From Thiopontia sp964344135 (lineage in GTDB: Bacteria; Pseudomonadota; Gammaproteobacteria; GCF-002020875), in the NCBI GenBank assembly GCA_964344135.1, contig CAYFMF010000052.1, forward strand, positions 1-10,725: DNA of 10,725 bases, given 5' to 3'. The position numbers and the translations under genes were made by a program. Below the pieces are notes generated by a model, which did not search any database, was not told the DNA's origin, and was given only the letters and a program-made list of their open reading frames with translations. Below are positions 1 through 4,605 of this stretch, piece by piece. The first letter of the stretch is position 1. Each line of letters starts with the position of its first letter.

Positions 1-2
1 AG

Positions 3-119
3 AACCCGGAGATGGCCAGGGAGATTGAGCAGCAGATCCGGGAGAAACTGTTGCCCAACTCCAGGGTAAAGCTGGAGGTGGTAGAGGGGGAGGGTGATCA
101 GGAGAGTGCTGTGGCGTAG
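3..119 (+). CDS. recA: RecA recombinase, C-terminal end (partial)
   Basis: The window opens inside a reading frame whose last 39 codons run from NPEMAREIEQQIREKLLP to an acidic tail ending in DQESAVA and a TAG stop at 117-119. The segment 'NP-x-MAREIE-x-x-IREKLL' is the typical end of the RecA C-terminal domain, and an acidic tail after it is a family trait that tempers DNA binding. RecA is the cytosolic ATP-dependent strand-exchange protein that also triggers LexA cleavage. None of the ATPase core is visible because the gene begins before the window. A strong terminator follows 26 bp after the stop, and recX, the usual downstream partner in many proteobacteria, is not the next gene. The identity rests on a short tail only, but the pattern is distinctive. 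Confidence 0.88.
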   Translation, partial: NPEMAREIEQQIREKLLPNSRVKLEVVEGEGDQESAVA

Positions 120-145
120 TGAGATTGCAAAATCTTCCGGTAGAG

Positions 146-180
146 GCCGCTGAATGTTGGTATCATTCAGCGGCTTTTTT
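146..180 (+). terminator. Rho-independent terminator after recA
   Basis: A perfect 11-bp stem has arms GCCGCTGAATG (146-156) and CATTCAGCGGC (164-174), a 7-nt loop (157-163), and six T residues at 175-180. This is a textbook intrinsic terminator for recA. It ends only 6 bp before the 5' end of the tRNA gene, which leaves no room for a separate tRNA promoter outside the hairpin. Confidence 0.9.
158..166 (+). promoter_or_regulatory. Possible extended -10 promoter for tRNA-Leu, inside the recA terminator
   Basis: The loop and the start of the right arm of the recA terminator spell TGGTATCAT. That is an extended -10 (TG-N) followed by TATCAT, 5 of 6 matches to TATAAT. Initiation would fall near 173, about 14 nt before the mature tRNA 5' end at 187, and the bases after the -10 are GC-rich, as at many stable-RNA promoters. 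No good -35 hexamer lies at the usual distance; TTGCAA at 125-130 is too far upstream. This is an inference. Readthrough from recA is the alternative. Confidence 0.35.
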
Positions 181-186
181 CGGCAT

Positions 187-273
187 GCCGCGGTGATGGA
201 ATTGGTAGACATATGAGACTTAAAATCTCAGGATCGCAAGATCGTGCGGGTTCAAGCCCCGCCCGCGGTACCA
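187..273 (+). tRNA. tRNA-Leu (anticodon UAA)
   Basis: An 87-nt class II tRNA can be folded by eye. The acceptor stem is GCCGCGG (187-193) with CCGCGGT (263-269), including one G-U pair at the end. The anticodon stem is TGAGA/TCTCA (214-218, 226-230) around the loop CTTAAAA, with anticodon TAA at 221-223. The long variable arm has GATC-GCAA-GATC, and the T arm is GCGGG-TTCAAGC-CCCGC (246-262). The discriminator is A270 and CCA is encoded (271-273). The long variable arm and anticodon UAA identify leucine, reading UUA and UUG codons. It sits 6 bp after the recA terminator. I see no copy of its 3' end elsewhere in the window, so there is no sign that it served as an integration site here. Confidence 0.97.
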
Positions 274-572
274 TATTGTCGAGTGATGCCGGTTGATGCA
301 GTACACGCCTGTACTGAACCCTTCGGGCATGAGCGCCTCATTTTCCATTTCGATCCAGTTGAAATGGTTCGGGCATCAAATTACTGTTCATGCTGTACCT
401 CAGCAAACCCCTCTCCTGTGGCAACGTCATCTGCTGTTTTGAGGGGGTCGATAGAGTCGGGGAGCTACCTCCCTCTGGGTAGTCATCTTCAGCTGGACTT
501 TTATCTCCTTGATCGGGATAATAATCAGTCCCTTATCAGGTAACTAACAATAAGTTTTGGAGTAGAGGAGAG
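274..572. other. Gene-free 299-bp interval between tRNA-Leu and the ankyrin gene
   Basis: I find no convincing coding region here; the one open frame across it starts inside the tRNA and has no family character. It holds several small structures. A 6-bp inverted repeat CAGTAC/GTACTG lies at 299-304 and 311-316. A 9-bp direct repeat TTCGGGCAT occurs at 322-330 and 368-376. A 7-bp inverted repeat CCATTTC/GAAATGG lies at 345-351 and 361-367. A short GGGAG-CTAC-CTCCC hairpin follows within about 450-480. No T-tract follows any of these stems, so the tRNA has no obvious intrinsic terminator. A promoter for the downstream gene is proposed at 494-522. Confidence 0.5.
494..522 (+). promoter_or_regulatory. 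Candidate sigma-70 promoter for the ankyrin gene
   Basis: A -35 TGGACT (494-499, 4 of 6 matches) and a -10 GATAAT (517-522, 5 of 6) are separated by exactly 17 bp. Transcription would start near 529, leaving a leader of roughly 44-60 nt before the start codon. This is a consensus match by eye only. Confidence 0.45.
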
Positions 573-1208
573 ATGAAAGGAATCTCGAACATGTTTGGGA
601 AGAGCACCCTGATGATTGCTGCGATGTTGGTGTCGCTCTCTGTGCAGGCGGCACATTCAGTGCATGATTCCGTTGCCCGCAATGATATTGCACAGGTCAA
701 GATGCTTCTGAAGAAGGGGGCCTCCATCAACAAGAGCAACCGTTATGATGAGCAGCCCCTGCACCTCGCCCGCACGCCGGAGATGATTGAACTGCTGATC
801 AAGAATGGGGCGGACGTCAATATTGAGAACCACTTTGGTGACTCCCCCCTGTTACAGGCTGTCTTCAAGGGGGACCATGAGCTGGCCGAGTTGTTGATCA
901 AGCATGGTGCGGATATCAACCACAGAAATCGATTTGGTGATACCCCACTGCGTGAGGCGGTGAATCGTGATCTCATTGTGATGGCCAAGATTCTGATCGA
1001 CAATGGTGCCGATGTGAATGCACAGAACAAGGATGGTGACACGGTGCTCCATACCGCAGTGCGTCGAGGCAATCGTCCCATGGCACGAATGTTGGTTGAA
1101 TCCGGAATCTCCGTTAATATCAAGAATGATGATGAGCGTGCGGCGGTTGATCTCGCAGTGGGTCGAGCCATGAGAGGGGAGCTGATTAACGGCAAGCTCT
1201 ACCATTAG
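573..1208 (+). CDS. Secreted ankyrin-repeat protein
   Basis: The 211-residue product has an N-terminal signal peptide (hydrophobic stretch about residues 12-25, cleavage plausible after VQA-A) and then consecutive ankyrin repeats at about 27-57, 58-87, 88-120, 121-153 and 154-186, with a degenerate cap to the end. Four repeats end in the typical 'LL-x-x-GA-D/S-x-N' pattern, as in LLIKNGADVN. The second repeat is a few residues short. Ankyrin repeats are protein-binding scaffolds, and with a signal peptide this one should act in the periplasm; its partner is unknown. Two starts are possible. ATG 573 has GAGGAG only 2 bp upstream, while ATG 591 (seventh codon) has AAGGA at 577-581 with 9-bp spacing and leaves a normal signal peptide. 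I consider 591 at least as likely. A 25-codon membrane ORF follows 14 bp after the stop, probably in the same transcript. Confidence 0.85.
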   Translation: MKGISNMFGKSTLMIAAMLVSLSVQAAHSVHDSVARNDIAQVKMLLKKGASINKSNRYDEQPLHLARTPEMIELLIKNGADVNIENHFGDSPLLQAVFKGDHELAELLIKHGADINHRNRFGDTPLREAVNRDLIVMAKILIDNGADVNAQNKDGDTVLHTAVRRGNRPMARMLVESGISVNIKNDDERAAVDLAVGRAMRGELINGKLYH

Positions 1209-1222
1209 ACGAGGAGTCTGTT

Positions 1223-1300
1223 GTGTGGCGTATCTGGCTGTTGATTGCTCTGGTGGTCCTGGCCGTTGTGGTTATTGCAAGAGTTCGCAGAAGGGGGTAG
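1223..1300 (+). CDS. 25-residue single-pass membrane small protein
   Basis: The GTG start at 1223 is preceded by a strong GAGGAG (1211-1216) with 6-bp spacing, and the frame ends at TAG 1298-1300. The product starts MWRIWLL, continues with an unbroken hydrophobic stretch (residues 4-19, rich in Leu, Val, Ile and Ala), and ends in RVRRRG. That gives one transmembrane helix with a basic C-terminal tail, which by the positive-inside rule would face the cytosol. It lies 14 bp behind the ankyrin gene and just before the bidirectional terminator, so it is probably the last gene of that operon. I recognise no family. The ideal ribosome binding site, coding-like helix and operon position argue for a real gene, but at 25 residues chance cannot be excluded. 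Confidence 0.6.
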   Translation: MWRIWLLIALVVLAVVVIARVRRRG

Positions 1301-1331
1301 CTGGCTCGTTCACTGACAGAAAGAAGATTGA

Positions 1332-1370
1332 AAAAGGGGATGATTGGTAACAATCATCCCCTTTTCATTT
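1332..1370. terminator. Bidirectional intrinsic terminator
   Basis: A perfect 15-bp stem (1332-1346 with 1351-1365) has a 4-nt GTAA loop. The left arm begins with an A-run and the right arm ends in TTTT, followed by C and ATTTTT. It can therefore stop the ankyrin/small-protein transcript from the left and the minus-strand Pro-rich/bax/DUF302 operon from the right. The minus-strand gene ends at 1386, just beyond it. Confidence 0.88.
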
Positions 1371-1385
1371 TTCGTCATGAGCCTC

Positions 1386-2041
1386 TCAGCGACGGTAGCG
1401 TGGGTAGGGCGGTAGTGGAGCCAGTCGTGGAGGAACCCTTCTCGGTGGTGGCAGTGCCCGCCTCTGTGGATAGTAGGGCATGGAGCGGCGTGGAGGAGGG
1501 TACCCTCTGTAGGTTCCTGGTGGGGCCATTCTGCGGTAACGATCCCTCGCNNNNNNNNNNNNNNNNNNNNNNNNNNNNNNNNNNNNNNNNNNNNNNNNNN
1601 NNNNNNNNNNNNNNNNNNNNNNNNNNNNNNNNNNNNNNNNNNNNNNNNNNGAGGGTACCCTCTGTAGGTTCCTGGTGGGGCCATTCTGCGGTAACGATCC
1701 CTCGCCAGATCCCTCTCTGCTCTGCGCTCAACCCTGACTGGTGGAGGTGGAGTCCGTTTTGCTCTGGCGGGTGGTGCAGAAACCACCGGAGGGGGCGTGT
1801 TTTCAATACCTCTGGCATTGTCACCTCCGGACTGGACACTCATCCCGAAGAGCTGTTCGGAGCTCCCATAATCTATTGTCTCGCCGGGCCCCTCATCAGG
1901 GTCCTCCACGGAGCTCTCCTCCAGACCCCATGCAGTAGCAAGGTCATTCTCATTGCCCCAGGGGCCAAACCATTGTGCAGTGGCCATGGAGCTACAGGCC
2001 ATCCCTGTGACAAGTGTGATGATGGATATCCCTGTTCTCAT
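1386..2041 (-). CDS. Secreted Trp/Gly then Pro/Arg/Tyr-rich protein, interrupted by a false assembly gap
   Basis: The start ATG at 2041 has AGGAG (2051-2055) with 9-bp spacing; an ATG three codons upstream touches the Shine-Dalgarno and is unlikely. A signal peptide (about residues 1-22, ending SMATA-Q) precedes a mature start QWFGPWGNENDL, then an acidic linker, then a tail rich in Pro, Arg and Tyr. The 100-N gap at 1551-1650 falls in this tail. Read literally, the gap shifts the frame into low-quality sequence. If the Ns and one of the two identical 55-bp flanks are removed, 391 + 110 = 501 bp remain, giving an uninterrupted 166-residue frame that keeps the Pro/Arg/Tyr composition (ending PYPRYRR) and stops with TGA at 1388-1386. 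The function is unknown. The WFGPWG start after a signal peptide and the Pro/Tyr-rich body faintly recall sulfur globule envelope proteins, which is an inference only. It follows bax at 79 bp and ends at the bidirectional terminator. Confidence 0.72.
1496..1550. repeat. 55-bp copy flanking the N gap (left)
   Basis: These 55 bases are identical to 1651-1705. They sit hard against the left edge of the 100-N run, while the other copy sits hard against the right edge. Such an exact end-to-end duplication is what remains when two contigs that overlap by the assembler's k-mer length are scaffolded instead of merged. 55 is a common k-mer setting. Confidence 0.9.
1551..1650. other. Assembly gap of 100 N, probably spurious
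   Basis: Exactly 100 unknown bases, the conventional placeholder for a gap of unknown length. Because the flanks are identical 55-mers and collapsing them restores the reading frame of the minus-strand gene, the true sequence most likely has no gap here and one 55-bp copy. A genuine tandem repeat inside the Pro-rich coding region, which could have broken the assembly, remains the alternative. Confidence 0.85.
1651..1705. repeat. 55-bp copy flanking the N gap (right)
   Basis: Identical to 1496-1550. On the minus strand it encodes part of the Arg/Tyr/Pro-rich tail (RDRYRRMAPPGTYRGYP) of the gene at 1386-2041. It is probably the same genomic sequence as the left copy, counted twice. Confidence 0.9.
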
Positions 2042-2120
2042 CTTCAGCATCTCCTGAATTGGTATGGATCGTTGTTGTTTCGATCTGAAATAGCGAGCCC
2101 AGAATAACAGAAATTGGTTG

Positions 2121-2930
2121 CTAATCGTATTGCCCGAGTCTGTTCTGAGTGATGATTTTTTCGACAAGAGTCATGTACTCCTCTCCATTCTTGGCATAGA
2201 GCCCAAGCCCCTTCAGAAGAAAGGTTCCTGACGGGGTCAGAAGATTGAGTCGTTGCTGGTGTCTCAGAACACGTAGCTCCTCAAAAGCCGAACGTGTATT
2301 GAGAATGTGGATGTATTTCTCAATGGCGGCAGTGAGGTCCGGATACTTTTCAACCTCATGGGTTGCCCCCTCGTCGCGCCTGACTGGTACCATCCCGCAC
2401 CCCGGTTTGAAACACCAGATGCCAAAATAGTTATTCCCCTCACGGGCAAATCGGGAGGTTCCCCAGGCCGACTCCAGCGCCCCCTGTGCAATGATCAGGG
2501 AGAGGGGGATGCCGTCTGTCCGTCTGAGCAGCTCGGTCCACCTCTTCTCGTTGTCAGAGTCAAACTTCGTGACCTTGCGAATTGTTGCGAGCTCCAGGAT
2601 CCAGCGCTGCTCTTCACTGGTCAGTTCATCTCCTGAGCGGTAACGGAGATAGAGGCTCAGGAGTACCGTCCGCTCCTTCTCTATGCGGTGGAGAATGGGG
2701 CGAGCATGTTCCGTAATGGTCTGAATGAATGCACGCTTGCGTATGGTCCGATCCTTGATGCTGCGAAAATCGGGGATCTGCCTGTGGTTGGTTTCGGTCG
2801 ATACCGCCTTGTGATCTTGTTCCCTGTGCTGCTGCAGGGTCTCGGTATCAGCCTCAGCACGAGGCTCGCCCACGATTGCACTGCCCAGAAGCAGTAATGC
2901 TGAAAACAGCAGGGTGGAGGGGTATGGCAT
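2121..2930 (-). CDS. bax: Bax-family glucosaminidase (GH73-like peptidoglycan hydrolase)
   Basis: The 269-residue product matches E. coli Bax in length (about 274). Residues 1-27 form a signal peptide (hydrophobic run 7-20, likely cleavage after AEA). A helical region covers about 50-130. The glucosaminidase core (about 140-260) shows IPLSLIIAQGALESAWG with E153 as the expected catalytic acid, then RFAREGNNYFGIWCF, and a Tyr-Pro-rich segment EVEKYPDLTAAIEKYI. The family cleaves N-acetylglucosaminyl linkages in peptidoglycan, and this copy should act in the periplasm. The start codon lies 6 bp after the stop of the upstream DUF302 gene and has no good Shine-Dalgarno of its own, so translational coupling is likely. 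Downstream, at 79 bp, is the secreted Pro-rich gene. The family call is firm; the physiological role is not. Confidence 0.9.
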   Translation of the reverse strand: MPYPSTLLFSALLLLGSAIVGEPRAEADTETLQQHREQDHKAVSTETNHRQIPDFRSIKDRTIRKRAFIQTITEHARPILHRIEKERTVLLSLYLRYRSGDELTSEEQRWILELATIRKVTKFDSDNEKRWTELLRRTDGIPLSLIIAQGALESAWGTSRFAREGNNYFGIWCFKPGCGMVPVRRDEGATHEVEKYPDLTAAIEKYIHILNTRSAFEELRVLRHQQRLNLLTPSGTFLLKGLGLYAKNGEEYMTLVEKIITQNRLGQYD

Positions 2931-2936
2931 GGAGGG

Positions 2937-3509
2937 TTATTCAGTCGCCTCGCTGACAATCTGTGACAGCATCTCCTCTACCTCTTCCAACACGGAACGG
3001 GACCGTTCAGAGCCAATCTTTGAGAGCTGCAGATAGGAGATGTGGACTGTTTCGGGGTCGGCAGAGGTTGTGTAGAGTGCAATCGAGTATGGACAGAAGA
3101 TCACATTCGCCGGGTCTGCATCTGTCATTTTGCGTGAAAGGCGGGCACTGCAGAACTCGATCACCTCAGACTGTAGAAAGGTTGATGCGGAGAGAGTGCT
3201 TTCGGTTTCACTGCTCTTGCCACTTATCACCCCCATGGGGTTGCGTGCCATCTCCATCACCTTCTCTGCACCCTCCTGGACCCGGGAGACCAGATCCTTT
3301 CCGGTTCGATCGAGCATCCCGGCAACATCGGAGGTGTGGGCAATCACCAGCCCCTGGTTGGTGATGGCCTCACCAATATACTCCCTGATGGTCTCAAACT
3401 CCTCTTGCACGCTATGGTGGACCCAGAGACCATTGGCAGTCGGGTCGTCGGCAGTGGAGAGGGGTGAAACAAGGAGCAGGGCCAGCAGTGTAAGGTATCT
3501 TCTTTTCAT
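2937..3509 (-). CDS. Periplasmic DUF302-domain protein
   Basis: The 190-residue product starts MKRRYLTLLALLLVSPLSTA, a clear signal peptide, so the domain is exported. The mature part fits the DUF302 (TT1751-like) pattern in two halves. The first is a 'sVqEtf-E-x-IreyIgeAItnqGLvi' strand-helix unit (about 33-60). The second carries EVIEFCSARLSRKM-x-x-AdPAnVIFCPYSIALY (about 115-147), with the conserved acidic-Pro step and the small-residue/Cys-Pro turn. Between them is an insertion of roughly 45 residues, predicted helical and polar, not present in the compact cytosolic DUF302 protein at 10224. No biochemical function is established for the domain. It heads the minus-strand operon with bax and is divergent from the lytic-transglycosylase lipoprotein, hinting at an envelope role. 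No clear Shine-Dalgarno precedes the ATG. Confidence 0.78.
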   Translation of the reverse strand: MKRRYLTLLALLLVSPLSTADDPTANGLWVHHSVQEEFETIREYIGEAITNQGLVIAHTSDVAGMLDRTGKDLVSRVQEGAEKVMEMARNPMGVISGKSSETESTLSASTFLQSEVIEFCSARLSRKMTDADPANVIFCPYSIALYTTSADPETVHISYLQLSKIGSERSRSVLEEVEEMLSQIVSEATE

Positions 3510-3610
3510 TGTTATCGTTATTCTGATCCGTTGATAGTGATCGTATGGTATCTTGTTGACACCGGATACTGCAAACGGCCTTTCATACTGGAAAACCGAT
3601 AACCTCTAAA
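3510..3610. promoter_or_regulatory. Divergent promoter region between DUF302/bax operon and the lipoprotein gene
   Basis: This 101-bp space separates two divergent start codons and must hold promoters for both. On the plus strand there is a perfect TTGACA at 3556-3561, but the best -10 (TTTCAT, 3581-3586) is 19 bp away. On the minus strand TTGCAG with TACCAT at about 18 bp is a weak candidate. Neither gene has a recognisable Shine-Dalgarno. The location is certain; the exact elements are not. Confidence 0.4.
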
Positions 3611-4258
3611 ATGTTGCGTCTTTCTACACTATTCCCTCTCCTGTTCTTGCTGCTCCTCACTGCCGGTTGTGGCTCTCAGAAGATGGATGTTGATGACCTC
3701 TGTTCCATCTACCAGACCCATCCCCAGTGGGAGGAGGGGATGGCCGGTGTGGTGGAGCGCTGGGGGATCCCGCAGGAGGTGATCATGGCGGTTATCCGTC
3801 ATGAATCCAGCTTCAGGGGGGAGGCTCGAGCACCGCGCAGATACTATCTTGGATTCATTCCGGGAAAGCGGCTCTCCAGTGCCTATGGGTATGCCCAGGC
3901 GCTTGACAGGACCTGGGCCGAGTACCAGGAGCAGAGTGGAAACTCTGACGCAGAGCGGGATGAGTTCCTGGATGCAGCAGATTTTGTCGGCTGGTACCTC
4001 AACCGGACCCACCGCAGCCTGCAGTTATCCAGGAATGATGGCTACCACCTCTACCTCGCCTACCATGAAGGGCACCGCGGCTTCTTGAGCGGGGAGTACA
4101 AGAGACATCCACGCCTGATGGAGGTGGCCAGCAGGGTCAGGGGGACTCAGCAGCGCTATCGTCAGCAGATCAGGCGGTGCGGGCCAGAGCCCCGTTCTGA
4201 AAAAAGAGAGCAGCGCTTTACCCTGAAGATCAACGAGGGGTTGCCTGAAAAAGAGTAA
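3611..4258 (+). CDS. Lytic-transglycosylase-like lipoprotein (SLT fold)
   Basis: The 215-residue product carries a lipoprotein signal with lipobox LTAGC, the lipidated Cys being residue 20. The catalytic-type motif VIRHESSF places the probable active-site Glu at residue 65. It is followed by SAYGYAQALDRTW (about 90-102), which replaces the common GLMQ-type loop, and by LAYHEG (149-154), the family's downstream 'A-Y-x-x-G' motif. These are hallmarks of family 1-like lytic transglycosylases, which cleave peptidoglycan with 1,6-anhydro-muramic acid formation. The lipid anchor would tether it to a membrane facing the periplasm. The C-terminal tail after about 185 is basic and not obviously structured. 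It is divergent from bax's operon and converges on grxC with 20 bp between stops. The substrate is inferred from the family. Confidence 0.85.
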   Translation: MLRLSTLFPLLFLLLLTAGCGSQKMDVDDLCSIYQTHPQWEEGMAGVVERWGIPQEVIMAVIRHESSFRGEARAPRRYYLGFIPGKRLSSAYGYAQALDRTWAEYQEQSGNSDAERDEFLDAADFVGWYLNRTHRSLQLSRNDGYHLYLAYHEGHRGFLSGEYKRHPRLMEVASRVRGTQQRYRQQIRRCGPEPRSEKREQRFTLKINEGLPEKE

Positions 4259-4278
4259 GGACTCCTCCGGACAAGGTA

Positions 4279-4533
4279 CTAGCGGATGCCGTCCAGCTCC
4301 CCATCCATGTGGGCCTCGGTCAGCTCATCCAGCCCACCGATATGTTCATCTCCAAGAAAAATCTGTGGAACCGTGCGCGCGTTGTTGGTCCGCTTCAGCA
4401 TCTCCTTCAGCCCCTTTTGTGACTGATCGACACGTACCTCGGTGTATGAGATCCCCCACTTGGTGAGCAGCTGTTTGGATTTGTCACAGCGGGGGCAGGT
4501 CCCGGTACTGTAGATTTTGATTTTTCTGGCCAT
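4279..4533 (-). CDS. grxC: Glutaredoxin 3 (active site CPRC)
   Basis: The start ATG at 4533 (MARKIKIYSTG) is preferred over an in-frame ATG 24 codons upstream. It has AAGGA at 10-bp spacing, and it gives 84 residues against about 83 for E. coli Grx3. The longer form would overrun the proposed promoter and abut the pepN start. Motifs in order are the redox site C13-P-R-C16, the TVPQIF cis-proline loop (54-59), and the GG-x-D glutathione-binding turn (66-69). It is a small cytosolic thiol-disulfide oxidoreductase using glutathione. The central dipeptide is Pro-Arg instead of the usual Pro-Tyr, which may shift redox potential. It is divergent from pepN and convergent with the lipoprotein gene, so it is probably monocistronic. 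Confidence 0.92.
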   Translation of the reverse strand: MARKIKIYSTGTCPRCDKSKQLLTKWGISYTEVRVDQSQKGLKEMLKRTNNARTVPQIFLGDEHIGGLDELTEAHMDGELDGIR

Positions 4534-4564
4534 TGGGCGGTTTTCCTTTATTGCTGAATGCGGG

Positions 4565-4593
4565 ATGATAGGCCGATTGTCTGAAGTCGTAAA
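4565..4593 (-). promoter_or_regulatory. Candidate sigma-70 promoter for grxC
   Basis: On the minus strand, TTTACG (plus positions 4588-4593, 4 of 6 to TTGACA) and TATCAT (4565-4570, 5 of 6 to TATAAT) are exactly 17 bp apart. Initiation would fall near 4558, leaving a leader of about 25 nt that contains the AAGGA before ATG 4533. This supports the shorter grxC start. The -35 lies just beside the pepN Shine-Dalgarno. Confidence 0.5.
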
Positions 4594-4605
4594 CAGGAAT
4601 CCCAA

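Noticed and set aside
187..273. tRNA-Leu as the attachment site of an integrated element
   Set aside because: I found no second copy of the tRNA 3' end and no integrase or phage-like gene in the window.
244..543. 99-codon open frame starting inside the tRNA
   Set aside because: It begins within the tRNA-Leu gene, has no Shine-Dalgarno, and its Cys/Ser/His-mixed composition resembles no protein family.
1496..1705. A true 55-bp tandem repeat or a mobile-element target duplication around the gap
   Set aside because: The copies abut the N-run exactly on both sides and collapsing them restores the reading frame, which fits an assembly overlap better than biology.
1328..2107. Long plus-strand frame running across the N gap
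   Set aside because: It exists only because Ns are read as open; it starts in the terminator stem and is opposite the secreted Pro-rich gene.
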